Assembly: GCA_964604045.1 (NCBI GenBank)
Contig: CAZRXM010000002.1
Location: 1 to 58,024 of the forward strand
Reading direction: 5' to 3'
DNA length: 58,024 nucleotides
From: DRVP01 sp964604045
GTDB lineage: Archaea > Thermoproteota > Bathyarchaeia > Bathyarchaeales > Bathycorpusculaceae
The notes beneath the pieces are model-generated. The model was not told where the DNA came from. It did no database searches and saw only the letters and a list, made by a program, of their open reading frames with translations. The translations under genes were made by a program, and so were the position numbers. Every line of letters starts with the position of its first letter. The stretch's first letter is position 1. Positions 1 through 8,920 of the stretch are shown piece after piece.

Positions 1-41
1 AACACAAATAAGCATCTACAAATTTAATAGACTGAACAGAC

Positions 42-118
42 GCCGAGGTAGCTCAGCCTGGGAGAGCGCCCGGCTGAAGACCGGGTTGTCGCCGGTTCAA
101 ATCCGGCCCTCGGCACCA
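42..118 (+). tRNA. tRNA-Phe (anticodon GAA)
   Basis: The cloverleaf can be folded by hand. The acceptor GCCGAGG pairs with CCTCGGC, followed by discriminator A and a genomically encoded CCA. The D arm begins GCTCAG. The anticodon stem CCCGG/CCGGG encloses the seven-base loop CTGAAGA, so positions 34-36 are GAA (Phe). The T arm is GCCGG-TTCAAAT-CCGGC. There is no intron. Position 37 is G, the base that Trm5 and Taw1 convert toward wyosine, and both enzymes are encoded later in this window. The next gene is convergent. Confidence 0.97.
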
Positions 119-167
119 GTTTTCCTGTTTTGGCCGTGTTTTGTCGTTGCGGATAAAGGGGGGAGGG

Positions 168-413
168 CTATTTTGATGGTGATTCTTCGACTATTATCAT
201 TGTGAGGGTTGACCTAACCTTGTCTAACCTTCTTATGCGCCATGTTACGATTTCTTTTAGTTTATCCATTGATTCGGCGCTGACCTTGCATATTATGTCG
301 TACACCCCGTAGACGGCGTAGGCTTCTTCGACGCCTTCGATTTTCCTTAGATCTTTTAAAACTTCTGATTCTGAACCTATCTCTGTGTTGATTAACACGA
401 AGGCTTTTGGCAT
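168..413 (-). CDS. Stand-alone Lrp/AsnC effector (RAM) domain protein
   Basis: An 81-residue protein made only of the C-terminal alpha-beta domain of Lrp/AsnC regulators. It starts MPKAFVLINTEIGSE, continues with a VEEAYAVYGVYDIICKV core and ends with a TLTMIIVEE strand. There is no helix-turn-helix. In this family such solitary RAM domains form oligomers, bind amino acids and modulate full-length Lrp proteins or act as sensors. The ATG start fits, with a purine-rich GAGGAG stretch just upstream on the minus strand. A full-length Lrp is encoded at 38753-39265. The family is clear, but the ligand and partner are unknown. Confidence 0.85.
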   Translation of the reverse strand: MPKAFVLINTEIGSESEVLKDLRKIEGVEEAYAVYGVYDIICKVSAESMDKLKEIVTWRIRRLDKVRSTLTMIIVEESPSK

Positions 414-534
414 TTAAATCTCCTCGTGAATAATTGTCTACACCGTTAATGGTATAAAATGTTTGTGTTTACCTCTTGAGAAGTTGAAAACTTTCTTATG
501 CGTAATCTACGATAATAAATGTTAGGTTTGGAAC

Positions 535-2073
535 ATGGCCGAGAACGTTAGAGGCGTTATTTCAAGCCGTGAAATGCGGGCTTTAGAATTGAATGCTGAA
601 TATTTTGGAATTTCCCAGCTTCAGCTTATGGAGAACGCCGGGCGAAGTGTGGCTCAAGAAATAGCCGTGAGGTTCGCACAGGACAAGAAGATTGTAGTGT
701 TCTGTGGTTTAGGCGGCAACGGTGGGGACGGATTTGTGGCGGCAAGGCACTTGGCAGCCATGGGCTTCAAAGTGACGGTTATACTTGCCGGAAAAGCCGG
801 AGAAATCTCTCATAAAGCGGCTTTGGAAAACTGGAAAGCGCTACAGTTTCTAAAAGAATCAATAACCATTTACGAGGTTTACGATAGCTCGCTTATGCCA
901 GAAATAAGCGCAGACATTATTGTGGACGCCCTCCTCGGAACAGGAACGAAGGGCGGGCTTAGACCACCAGTAAAACAGCTTGTTGACAAAATAAACTCGT
1001 TAAATGCTTTTAAAATCGCCGTGGACGTGCCAACAGGCATAGACTCTGACACCGGTGAAGTTTTAGGTTCAGCAGTGAAAGCCGATTTGACAATAACCTT
1101 CTACAAAAACAAGAGGGGGCTTGAAAAGGCTAGAGAATACACGGGCGAATTAATAGTTAAAGACATCGGTTTACCACCGGAACTCGAAAACTATGCTGGC
1201 CCTGGAGATGTTAAACTTGTAGTGAAAACTCGCACTCCAGAATCCCATAAAGGAGACTATGGAAGACTGCTTGTGATTGGAGGAAGCGAAACCTTCTCCG
1301 GAGCCCCAGCCCTGGTGGCGCTTGCCGCGCTGAGGACGGGTGTCGATCTGGCTTATGTGGCTGCGCCCCACAAAACAGCCTATGCGATTTCAGCTATGTC
1401 TCCCGACTTGATCACCATTAAACTTGAAGGGGAGCATTTAAACTTAGGCAACGTTCCAACGCTTAAGACTCACATCGAAAAGGTGGACGCCGTTGTTATA
1501 GGTCCAGGACTAGGGCTTCACACGGAGACAAAGGATGCTGTCAAAGCCTTAATCGACATCGTGGAGGGTGTGGGTAAGCCTCTCTTGTTAGATGCTGACG
1601 GCTTGAAGGCTTACGCAGAGTTCAGAAGAAAAATGGAGACTCCGACGGTTTTAACGCCGCATGTTGGAGAATACACTTTGCTGACTGGAAAGAAGTTGCC
1701 GGAAAACCTTAAAGAAAAAGCCTTAGAAGCCCAAAAAAGTGCCGCAGAACTTGGCGCTGTGATACTTCTTAAGGGTCCCATCGATGTTATCGCCGACGAT
1801 AAAAGGTTAAAATTTAACTTCACAGGCAACCCGGGAATGACCGTCGGCGGAACAGGAGACGTGCTTTCAGGAATCGTCGGGGCTTTTTTGGCGCAAGGCG
1901 CTGACCCCTTTGAGGCAGCTGTTGCCGGAGCCTTCGTCAACGGTGCTGCTGGAGACTTCGCTTTCGCTGAAAAAGGCTACCACATTATAGCGTCGGACCT
2001 TTTAAACTGGATTCCTAAAGCCCTAGACGATCCCATGAGTCATTTAAAGGTGCAGAGAACAAGTGCAAGGTAA
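535..2073 (+). CDS. nnr: Bifunctional NAD(P)H-hydrate repair enzyme (epimerase plus ADP-dependent dehydratase)
   Basis: A 512-residue fusion that repairs hydrated NADH/NADPH. The N-terminal YjeF_N domain (about residues 1-215) carries the epimerase signature, including FCGLGGNGGDGFVAARHL and VDVPTGIDSDTG. The C-terminal domain (about 230-500) is the ribokinase-like dehydratase, with VIGPGLG, LDADGLKA, TPHVGE and the nucleotide-binding NPGMTVGGTGDVLSG. Its length matches the bacterial/archaeal fusion form. The ATG follows an AT-rich promoter region. The tsr3 gene overlaps its 3' end by 11 bp, so the two are probably co-transcribed. NadC and NadM are also encoded in this window. Confidence 0.95.
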   Translation: MAENVRGVISSREMRALELNAEYFGISQLQLMENAGRSVAQEIAVRFAQDKKIVVFCGLGGNGGDGFVAARHLAAMGFKVTVILAGKAGEISHKAALENWKALQFLKESITIYEVYDSSLMPEISADIIVDALLGTGTKGGLRPPVKQLVDKINSLNAFKIAVDVPTGIDSDTGEVLGSAVKADLTITFYKNKRGLEKAREYTGELIVKDIGLPPELENYAGPGDVKLVVKTRTPESHKGDYGRLLVIGGSETFSGAPALVALAALRTGVDLAYVAAPHKTAYAISAMSPDLITIKLEGEHLNLGNVPTLKTHIEKVDAVVIGPGLGLHTETKDAVKALIDIVEGVGKPLLLDADGLKAYAEFRRKMETPTVLTPHVGEYTLLTGKKLPENLKEKALEAQKSAAELGAVILLKGPIDVIADDKRLKFNFTGNPGMTVGGTGDVLSGIVGAFLAQGADPFEAAVAGAFVNGAAGDFAFAEKGYHIIASDLLNWIPKALDDPMSHLKVQRTSAR

Positions 2074-2593
2074 ACCGCTTAAAATATTTGTCTACCACGC
2101 TGGGCAGTGCGACCCTAAAAAGTGCACAGCTTTGAAGCTTAAACGCCACGGTCTCGTTTACCTCGTGCGTCAAATTAGACTTCTCCCTAAAGGCGCCGTG
2201 ATTTTGAACCCTTTTTCGAAAATTGCCTTTTCGCCAGCTGACAGGGAACGCATAGAAAAATATGGTTTGGCTGCTTTGGACTTCAGTTGGGAACACGCTG
2301 AAAAACCGCTAATGAAAAATGTTAGGGGGGCTTCTAGATGCCTCCCATATCTGTTGGCTGGGAACCCGGTCAACTTTGGTTGCCCCACAAAACTCAGCAC
2401 GGTTGAGGCTCTGGCGGCAGCCCTTTACATTGCCGGCTTCAAGGATGAAGCCTACAAGCTGTTGTCAATATTCAAATGGGGGCACACATTCATAGAACTA
2501 AACATTAAAATGCTTGAAGAATACGCCAGGGCAAAGAACAGCCACGAAGTTGTGGAGATGCAGAAAAGCTTTTTGGAATCCACGTTCCATTAA
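2063..2593 (+). CDS. tsr3: Tsr3-type rRNA aminocarboxypropyltransferase
   Basis: A 176-residue SPOUT-like enzyme. In the family it transfers the 3-amino-3-carboxypropyl group of SAM onto a hypermodified uridine in the decoding region of small-subunit rRNA. Diagnostic features are the N-terminal HAGQCDPKKCTALKL block, the LDFSWEHAEK stretch, and RCLPYLLAGNPVNFG followed by STVEALAAALYIAGF. The length is normal for archaeal Tsr3 (DUF367). It overlaps the nnr stop codon by 11 bp, implying translational coupling. The protein ends before the LysE gene, which has its own short leader. Confidence 0.9.
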   Translation: MQGKPLKIFVYHAGQCDPKKCTALKLKRHGLVYLVRQIRLLPKGAVILNPFSKIAFSPADRERIEKYGLAALDFSWEHAEKPLMKNVRGASRCLPYLLAGNPVNFGCPTKLSTVEALAAALYIAGFKDEAYKLLSIFKWGHTFIELNIKMLEEYARAKNSHEVVEMQKSFLESTFH

Positions 2594-2622
2594 GCTTCAA
2601 AACTAAAACTAGTCGTGAGAGA

Positions 2623-3243
2623 ATGGAGCCTCTAAGCCTCCCCATATTTTTGTCCTCTGTGGTCTTGATTTCGCTATCCGGTGTGATGACCCCCGGACCG
2701 GTTTTCGCAGTAACCGTTGCAAAGGGATATGGAAGCGGGAAGGCGGGGATTTTGATAGCCTTGGGTCATGGACTCGTGGAGATCCCGCTAATCTTCCTCC
2801 TATTTTTCGGGCTTTCGGAGTTTTTCCGTTCAGCTATGGTTCAGAAAACGGTCAGCCTTCTCGGAAGCTCAGTTCTCATTATTTTGGGTTTTCAAATGTT
2901 TAGAAACCGTAGAAAAATATGTCTGAAGCCTCAACGCTCAGAATATGGTTCACTATTTTCTGGACTTGCTGCAACAGCTGCAAACCCGTACTTTTTTCTT
3001 TGGTGGGCAACCGTGGGAGCTACTCTCATTTTCGAAGCTTCCGTATTTGACTACATTGGAATTGCCCTATTCATCATTGTTCATTGGTCCTGCGACTTGG
3101 CTTGGTACACCTTTGTCGCCTTTACGATTTTTAAGTCGCGGCGCTTTTGGACTCGGAAAGTTTTTGAGGTCGTTTTCTTGTTCTGTTTCATCGTTTTGAC
3201 AGCTTTCGGTATTTGGTTTCTGGTTTCAGCCCTTTTATGGTAG
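2623..3243 (+). CDS. LysE-family membrane exporter
   Basis: A 206-residue integral membrane protein of the LysE/RhtB amino-acid exporter type. The first helix is followed by the family motif SGVMTPGPVFAVTVAKGYGSG, then AGILIALGHGLVEIP, several more hydrophobic helices, and AANPYFFLWWATVG in the middle of the protein. About six membrane spans are expected. The substrate cannot be read from the sequence. Its stop overlaps by a few bases the end of the convergent broken beta-lactamase gene. The ATG at 2623 follows a short GTGAGAGA stretch. Confidence 0.87.
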   Translation: MEPLSLPIFLSSVVLISLSGVMTPGPVFAVTVAKGYGSGKAGILIALGHGLVEIPLIFLLFFGLSEFFRSAMVQKTVSLLGSSVLIILGFQMFRNRRKICLKPQRSEYGSLFSGLAATAANPYFFLWWATVGATLIFEASVFDYIGIALFIIVHWSCDLAWYTFVAFTIFKSRRFWTRKVFEVVFLFCFIVLTAFGIWFLVSALLW

Positions 3244-4602
3244 ACTGCTCACTTTCCTAAGCCTATAACGTTCATAAATCAGCTCGACGCCGCCGTTTCT
3301 TATTATTAACTCCACTGGAAGCTTGCCGCCCGATTGGAAAGCGTAAAACTTTTTCACGTTGCTTTCTAGATTCTCCGGAACCAACGGAACCACAATGTCA
3401 ACGTATTTGTCGCGTATTTCTATTGGAAGAATTCCTCCCTTAGCCACAATTTTGGCGTCCATCGTCCCCTTTGTAAGTCTCGTATGTTCCAGTTAGTAGG
3501 TCGTAAACGTTCTCCACCTTTATGAAAGGGAGGTTTTCCGGGTTTTCTCCGACCATCATGACGAGGGCGTAGAGGCCTATCTGAGACAACGGATAGCCGT
3601 TTCCATTCGCCAAAACAGCGACTCCAACATTTTTATCTGGATATAGCCGAAGTAAGCCGTGTAGACAAGCACGGATCCCCCGTGTCCCACTAGCTTGTGC
3701 CCGAAAAAGTTTGGAATTATGGTCAATCCATATCCATACGATTCTCCGCCAAAAACCTGTAGGGGGGAGGCTAACTCTAGGCTTTTCCATGTCCTCGATG
3801 GAGTCCGGTGAAACTATAGTGTGGTTGCCATATCTTCCACGGTTAAGGAACATTATGATGTAATGCGTCAAGTCGATCACGTTGCTTATGAGTCCACCGT
3901 CAGCGGATATGCCGTATGGATGCTTAGATTTTATACATTCTCCATTCCTGGTAATAATGTATGGAGTTGCCACATCCACGTCGGCGTCCACTTCTTCTTT
4001 TCGGAAAAAGCTTCGCCCCATTTCCAACGGTTCGAGAATATTTTCTTTAACATATTTGTCATAACTTGTTCCTGAAACCTTTTCAATTATGTGCCCCAGA
4101 ATGACATAGCCCTCGTTCAAGTAAAACCATCTTTCGCCGGGCTTGGAAAAAGACCACTGGTTTGCTTCCCGCATGAAGGCGACCAGGTCTTCAGATGTCG
4201 CTATTGGAACCCATTTTCCACCGCCTCGGTAACGTAACGTACCAAGGCTTCTGCATAAGCCAACGCCGGTATGCCCGAAGCGTGGCAAAGCAGGTGCCAC
4301 ACCTTTACGGGTTCGCCTTTAGATTCCAGGTTTAATGGAACATATTTGCTGACACAATCATCTAGGCTTAGTTTTCCCTCCTCAGCTAGTCGCATGATTG
4401 ATAAAGCGGTGAAGGATTTTGTAACAGAGCCTATGCCATAAAGAGTTTGAGGCGTTGCCTTCAAACCGTATTCGAGGTCTTTGAACCCGAAACCTTTGCT
4501 GTAAGCTATCTCCTCACCATTAACTATTGCTATGCTTAAGCCCGGAAGATATGTTTTTGACATTTTCTCAAAAATGAAACTCTCAAGCTTTTCATAATCC
4601 AT
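3235..4602 (-). pseudogene. Broken serine beta-lactamase-fold hydrolase
   Basis: The remains of a class C beta-lactamase/esterase-like protein, readable only by switching frames. Codons from 4602 to about 4210 give GSVTKSFTALSIM, with the SxxK nucleophile. A second frame gives YLNEGYVILGHIIE, the YxN motif. A third frame (about 3640-3760) gives GGESYGYGLTIIPNFFGHKL and VGHGGSV, the KTG-equivalent HGG motif. The second frame then returns (PDKNVGVAVLANGNG), and a last shift near 3462 leads to a C-terminal tail ending at 3235. At least four frame changes are needed, so no full-length product can be made. Multiple sequencing errors are the alternative explanation, but neighbouring genes are clean. 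In the family the intact protein would be a periplasmic or surface hydrolase. Confidence 0.85.
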
Positions 4603-4691
4603 GAGGCATTACACCTCTCTATAGGTGAAGGGGGGCCTTGACGATTTTAAACTTTTAAAGGTTTGTCTTCAGAAACTTAGATTGATGCAAA

Positions 4692-5270
4692 ATGAGCGGA
4701 GAAGTTTGCGAGTTTCAGGTTGGTAGGGCTAAAGTTTGCATTCTGCAGGGCGACATCACCGAAATGAACACGGACGCCATAGTTAATGCTGCAAACCCGT
4801 CTCTCATGGGAGGTGGCGGTGTGGACGGAGCCATACACCGTAAGGGTGGGCCCAAAATCCTTGAAGAATGCAAAAAAATAAGAGCAACAGAGTACCCAGA
4901 CGGCCTTCCAACGGGAAAAGCCGTCATCACCACGGGAGGCAACCTTAAAGCCAGATACGTAATCCACACCGTCGGACCAGTATGGCGAGGCGGAAACAAA
5001 GGCGAACCAGAACTGCTAGCTGAAGCCTACCGTAACTCTTTGAAGTTGGCGGTTTCAAAAGGACTAAAAACCATAGCCTTCCCATCGATAAGCACAGGAG
5101 CCTATGGATACCCAATAGAGAAAGCATGCAGAGTTGCCCTAACAACCGTTAAGGAGTTTCTGGAAAAGGAAAACCAGCTTGAAAAAGTTGTGCTCGTTTT
5201 ATTCAGCAGACGCGACTTCGAAATCTACATAGAAGCCGCAAAGGAAATCTTGGGCAGCCCCAGTACCTGA
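4692..5270 (+). CDS. Macro-domain ADP-ribose-binding protein
   Basis: A 192-residue protein that is essentially one macro domain. Signature segments are ILQGDITEMNTDAIVNAANPSL, the glycine-rich GGGGVDGAIHRKGG, TGGNLKARYVIHTVGPVW and IAFPSISTGAYGYPIEKAC. Together these form the ADP-ribose pocket. The asparagine in VNAAN and the GGGGVDGAI loop match hydrolytic MacroD-type members, so removal of ADP-ribose from proteins or O-acetyl-ADP-ribose is likely (inference). It is a single gene with its own promoter region. No ADP-ribosyltransferase partner is visible nearby. Confidence 0.93.
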   Translation: MSGEVCEFQVGRAKVCILQGDITEMNTDAIVNAANPSLMGGGGVDGAIHRKGGPKILEECKKIRATEYPDGLPTGKAVITTGGNLKARYVIHTVGPVWRGGNKGEPELLAEAYRNSLKLAVSKGLKTIAFPSISTGAYGYPIEKACRVALTTVKEFLEKENQLEKVVLVLFSRRDFEIYIEAAKEILGSPST

Positions 5271-5300
5271 TATAAACTTTACCACCAAGCTCTTCAATGA

Positions 5301-5441
5301 TTACTTGAACTTTTCCAAAATCTGCTTCATTTTGTCATTGACGGTGTCTTCCCATACCTTTGGACCGCTCGGAATTCGAACTTCAATAATACAGCAGTAT
5401 TGCTCCCCCAAAAGAGCACCCAACAGTGGACATGAAACTTA
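5301..5441 (-). pseudogene. Possible 3'-terminal remnant of a decayed gene
   Basis: Between the macro-domain gene and the hypothetical gene at 5505 there is about 230 bp. On the minus strand one frame reads about 45 codons ending in a stop at 5301-5303. It has a protein-like C-terminus (CCIIEVRIPSGPKVWEDTV, then a lysine-rich helix). Upstream of about 5441 the frame hits stops. It may be the tail of the neighbouring 196-residue protein lost through a frameshift, or the end of a separate dead gene. I do not recognise the family. Confidence 0.3.
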
Positions 5442-5504
5442 AGTCGTGTGAATCTCGAGTATGAATCAAAGATCATTACATGTTTAATATGCTTGAAATG
5501 TGAA

Positions 5505-6095
5505 CTAGCTGAAATCAAGAACGAGGCATGGCACCAGACTCATGCACAGAGGATTGTTGATTTCGCCTTTTACCAATAGAGGGTCAATGTATGCAACTAG
5601 AGTTTTCCCACAGGCGTCTGCTTTGACTCTCCAGAAACGTTTCAAATCTTTTTCGGCAAGTTTTCGGCGACCTTCCATGTCGTGCCTGGATGCAAGTTCT
5701 ATGGATTTTAGGTAAAAATCTGTTATGGAATAGTTTACCAGTCTAAGGTTAAACTTCAAATCCTTATCGTCGAGTTTTTCAGAAGTTTTAAGGCTGGCAA
5801 CCACGGCGTTTCCAAAGTCTTTCAGGCTGTACTCCTTCAAGGCTATTAAGGGGCATATGAGGCGGGAGGCTTGGAAAAGGGAGTCTAAAACAGGGTTTTC
5901 TTCTATTTTTGGCAGAGTTAAAAGTTTCTTCCACTTTAGATTGAGTTTTAGGGTTTCGGAAACACCAAGCTCCCTATATCTGAACTTCTTTTTGAGCCAG
6001 TTAAGCTCCGACTCCGGGGAGACATCCCTTGAGAAGTAAACTATTCCTCTAAGGTTCTTAACGAGGTAGAGGTGCAAGGGCTCCAGTAAGTTCAC
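5505..6095 (-). CDS. Hypothetical protein downstream of the tRNA thiolase
   Basis: A 196-residue protein that I do not recognise. It is rich in Leu and Lys and mostly helical, with no membrane segment, metal motif or nucleotide motif that I can see. The N-terminus (LLEPLHLYLVKNLRGIVYFS) looks like a small globular fold, and the middle is amphipathic helix. It starts 26 bp after the TtuA-type gene on the same strand, so the two are likely co-transcribed and a role linked to tRNA modification is possible. The C-terminus may be truncated; see the remnant just downstream. Confidence 0.6.
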   Translation of the reverse strand: MNLLEPLHLYLVKNLRGIVYFSRDVSPESELNWLKKKFRYRELGVSETLKLNLKWKKLLTLPKIEENPVLDSLFQASRLICPLIALKEYSLKDFGNAVVASLKTSEKLDDKDLKFNLRLVNYSITDFYLKSIELASRHDMEGRRKLAEKDLKRFWRVKADACGKTLVAYIDPLLVKGEINNPLCMSLVPCLVLDFS

Positions 6096-6121
6096 GGAAA
6101 AATCTCTGCCACTTAAAGGTT

Positions 6122-7048
6122 TTAAGTTTTGTCTGCTTTTTTCACAAGATTTATGCGCTTACAAAAGGCGCAGATCTCACTGGAGGACGGAAAACCGCAG
6201 ACATTACATCTGCCAAGGGCTGGTTTAGGCATAATGCCTTCAAGTAGCGGTATAAGCTCAAGAAACCTGTTCAGAAGCTGATGTTTAAAATACGGGTTGA
6301 ATCTGGATATAGTTCCCAAAAGTTCCGTTCTTTTCCTCATCCCTGTCCTCTTAGAGAAGGGGCAGTCTATTTCCCTGAAAGGAACATCCTCATATAGGCA
6401 GTATAAGAGGTTCTCGTTTTCCGGGCTGCGGATTAGGGGCTTAACTTTCGACGCCATTCCTTCGGCAAGGGGCGGTAGAACAGGTTTTAATCTAACAAAC
6501 TGTTCCCAGCGTCCGTATAGGAAATTGTTTAACATCACACCGACGACGTCCTCCAAGTTGTGTCCCGTTGCCAGCACTTGAACATGAGTTTTCATCGCCA
6601 TCTCTTCAAAAATTCGCCGTTTTATGGTGCCGCATACTGAACAAAGCTTCCCACCAAACGATGTCCTCTTGAAATCGCCGATTCTTACGCCCAACTCCTC
6701 GTGAAGGTTGAAAACTTGCAATTCCACACCTAAAATACCTGCGAGTTTTTCAACCTTAGCTTGGCAGTGCTCCGAATACTCCGGTATTCCAAGATTTATG
6801 TACAGTGCCACAAACCTGGTTTCTGGAAAAGCCCTCCGCAACGCGTGTAAAAGGGCGGCGCTGTCTTTGCCACCTGAAACCGCCACACCTACAGCGTTGT
6901 CTACACTGAACATTTTAAACTCTTCCACGGTTTTCTTGATTCTGTTGATGTAGAATTCGATGAAGCATTTTGGACATAGGTTTAGTCTGGCGTATGGAAG
7001 TTGCACCTCAGCTTTCGCTGAACGGCACTTTGAACAAATTAGCGGCAT
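6122..7048 (-). CDS. TtuA/Ncs6-type tRNA 2-thiolation protein
   Basis: A 308-residue PP-loop ATPase that adenylates a tRNA uridine for sulfur insertion. It has an N-terminal zinc finger (Cys5, Cys8, Cys25, Cys28), the PP-loop SGGKDS at residues 58-63, the Cys136-x2-Cys139 pair plus Cys229 that hold the iron-sulfur cluster in TtuA, and a second zinc finger at the C-terminus (CNVCG...CAFC). All expected residues are present. Family members thiolate U54 (TtuA) or wobble U34 (Ncs6), and I cannot decide which from sequence alone. A ubiquitin-like MoaD/ThiS protein at 15482 could be the sulfur carrier (inference). Confidence 0.9.
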   Translation of the reverse strand: MPLICSKCRSAKAEVQLPYARLNLCPKCFIEFYINRIKKTVEEFKMFSVDNAVGVAVSGGKDSAALLHALRRAFPETRFVALYINLGIPEYSEHCQAKVEKLAGILGVELQVFNLHEELGVRIGDFKRTSFGGKLCSVCGTIKRRIFEEMAMKTHVQVLATGHNLEDVVGVMLNNFLYGRWEQFVRLKPVLPPLAEGMASKVKPLIRSPENENLLYCLYEDVPFREIDCPFSKRTGMRKRTELLGTISRFNPYFKHQLLNRFLELIPLLEGIMPKPALGRCNVCGFPSSSEICAFCKRINLVKKADKT

Positions 7049-7188
7049 AACCCATCAACGGCTCAATATCGCATCGCCGATAAAAGCGTTTGGTTTAATG
7101 TTAAGCTTTATTAGCCCAAAATGGTTTTATAGATTAAAAAAATATTCTAACCTCCGAGCTTAGTTTACGCCAAAATGGAAGTCTGATT

Positions 7189-8553
7189 ATGTACCAAGAC
7201 AATTTATCCTCCGTTAAAAAACGGAAGCGAGTCATCATAATGGGGGCTGCAGGCAGAGACTTCCACAACTTTAACGTATATTTCAGGGATAACGATGCAT
7301 ATGAGGTTGTAGCCTTCACGGCAACCCAGATTCCCGGAATAGAGGGAAGGATCTATCCACCGGAGCTTGCCGGGAAAAATTATCCAAACGGAATACCCAT
7401 ATATCCAGAAGAGGACCTTGAAAGGCTTATTAAGGAGTACGATGTTGACGAGGTTGTCTTTGCATACAGCGACGTTTCCCACGAACACGTGATGCATAAA
7501 GCATCCATAGCACTAGCAAACGGCGCAGACTTTAAACTAATGGGTCCCAAAACAACTATGCTAAAAGCCAAAGTTCCAGTAGTATCCGTGGGAGCTGTCA
7601 GGACCGGTTGTGGAAAAAGCCAGACTTCTCGGCTTATTGCAAAAATTTTGAAGAGTAGGGGCTTAAACGTTGTTGTAATCAGACACCCAATGCCTTACGG
7701 CGATCTGCGGAAGCAAGTCTGCCAACGTTTCGCAACCCGCGAAGACCTTGATAGGCATAATTGCACGATAGAGGAGAGGGAAGAATATGAACCTCACTTG
7801 GAAAACGGGGTGATAGTATATGCTGGAGTGGATTATGAGAAAATTCTGAGGGAAGCGGAAAAAGAAGCGGATATAATAGTTTGGGATGGAGGAAACAACG
7901 ATGTACCATTTTATAAACCAGACTTGCACATAGTCGTCGCAGACCCCCATAGAGCAGGACACGAAGTCACATATCATCCTGGAGAAACAAACCTCAGAAT
8001 GGCGGACGTTGTGATAATAAATAAAGTGGACACGACAGACCAAGATAACGTGAACCGCGTCAAAGAGAACGTTAGGAAAGTTAACCCTAAAGCCATAATT
8101 CTAGAAGCAGCATCGCCAATAACCGCTGACAAGCCTGAGCTCATAAAGGGAAAACGTGTACTGGTCATTGAGGATGGACCAACATTAACCCATGGCGAAA
8201 TGCCCTACGGCGCCGCAACGCTTTTAGCCGAGCAACTCGGCGCCAGCGAACTGGTTGACCCAAGACCATACGCCGTCGGGTCTATAAAAGAAGCCTACGA
8301 AGAGTACCCCCATCTGGGGAGAGTGCTTCCAGCCCTAGGTTACGGTGATAAACAAATTGCAGAGCTCAACGAGACTATTGACCGCACGCCATGCGACGTG
8401 GTTGTTGTGGGAACACCTGTTGACTTAAGGAGACTGCTAACTATAAACAAGCCAACTGTCAGAGTGAAATATGAACTCCACGTTCTCGGACCATTGTCTC
8501 TCGAGCATGTTTTAGAAGGATTTCTCCAGAAGGTTCGTAAACATGGAGAGTGA
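7189..8553 (+). CDS. Cyclic 2,3-diphosphoglycerate synthetase-like P-loop protein (COG2403)
   Basis: A 454-residue protein. The first 130 residues form a Rossmann-like domain (RVIIMGAAGRDFHNFNVYFR), followed by a P-loop NTPase with GAVRTGCGKSQTSRL, the acidic strand IIVWDGGNND and a base-recognition motif VIINKVD. This is the COG2403 family of predicted GTPases, which includes the enzyme making the thermolyte cyclic 2,3-diphosphoglycerate in methanogens. The length (about 460) fits. Whether this organism makes the cyclic compound is inference. The next gene overlaps it by 11 bp, implying coupled translation. Confidence 0.8.
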   Translation: MYQDNLSSVKKRKRVIIMGAAGRDFHNFNVYFRDNDAYEVVAFTATQIPGIEGRIYPPELAGKNYPNGIPIYPEEDLERLIKEYDVDEVVFAYSDVSHEHVMHKASIALANGADFKLMGPKTTMLKAKVPVVSVGAVRTGCGKSQTSRLIAKILKSRGLNVVVIRHPMPYGDLRKQVCQRFATREDLDRHNCTIEEREEYEPHLENGVIVYAGVDYEKILREAEKEADIIVWDGGNNDVPFYKPDLHIVVADPHRAGHEVTYHPGETNLRMADVVIINKVDTTDQDNVNRVKENVRKVNPKAIILEAASPITADKPELIKGKRVLVIEDGPTLTHGEMPYGAATLLAEQLGASELVDPRPYAVGSIKEAYEEYPHLGRVLPALGYGDKQIAELNETIDRTPCDVVVVGTPVDLRRLLTINKPTVRVKYELHVLGPLSLEHVLEGFLQKVRKHGE

Positions 8554-8920
8554 AGAAATCTCAAGGGTAAAAATAAGGTTTGTAATTGAGGGCTTAGGCG
8601 AAGCCGAAGGCGAGCTTATCCGCCACCTATCCCCTAGGACTGTAGAAATGGTGGTCCGAAATCTACCCCTTGAGGGCAGAGCAGCCGTATGGAAGGAGGA
8701 AGTCTATTTCGAGATTCCAGTTAAAATGGGTGAGGAAAAAGCCAAAAGAACCGTTGAAAAAGGAACCATAGCCTTTTGGCCTATGGGAAGTGCTCTCTGC
8801 ATATTCTATGGTGAATCCCAGCCATATAGCCCAGTAAACGTTCTAGGAAAGGTGACGAAAAACCTTGAAGTTTTCAGCAAGGTGAAAAGCGGTACAGTTA
8901 TCAAGGTGGAAAAACTATAG
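8543..8920 (+). CDS. Cyclophilin-like fold protein
   Basis: A 125-residue protein with the beta-barrel pattern of the archaeal cyclophilin-like family: RFVIEGLGEAEGELIRHLSP, then EVYFEIPVKM, then a GTIAFWPMGSALCIFYGES core ending in NVLGKVTKNLE. The catalytic arginine of true cyclophilins is not evident, so prolyl-isomerase activity should not be assumed. Translation starts inside the last codons of the preceding COG2403 gene. It ends in a 6-bp convergent overlap with the hypothetical gene on the other strand. Confidence 0.75.
   Translation: MESEEISRVKIRFVIEGLGEAEGELIRHLSPRTVEMVVRNLPLEGRAAVWKEEVYFEIPVKMGEEKAKRTVEKGTIAFWPMGSALCIFYGESQPYSPVNVLGKVTKNLEVFSKVKSGTVIKVEKL

Noticed and set aside
1171..1371. 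Open frames on the minus strand inside nnr and similar frames opposite most long genes
   Set aside because: They lie antisense to strongly recognised proteins, have no ribosome-binding site or protein-like composition, and are explained by the codon pattern of the real gene.
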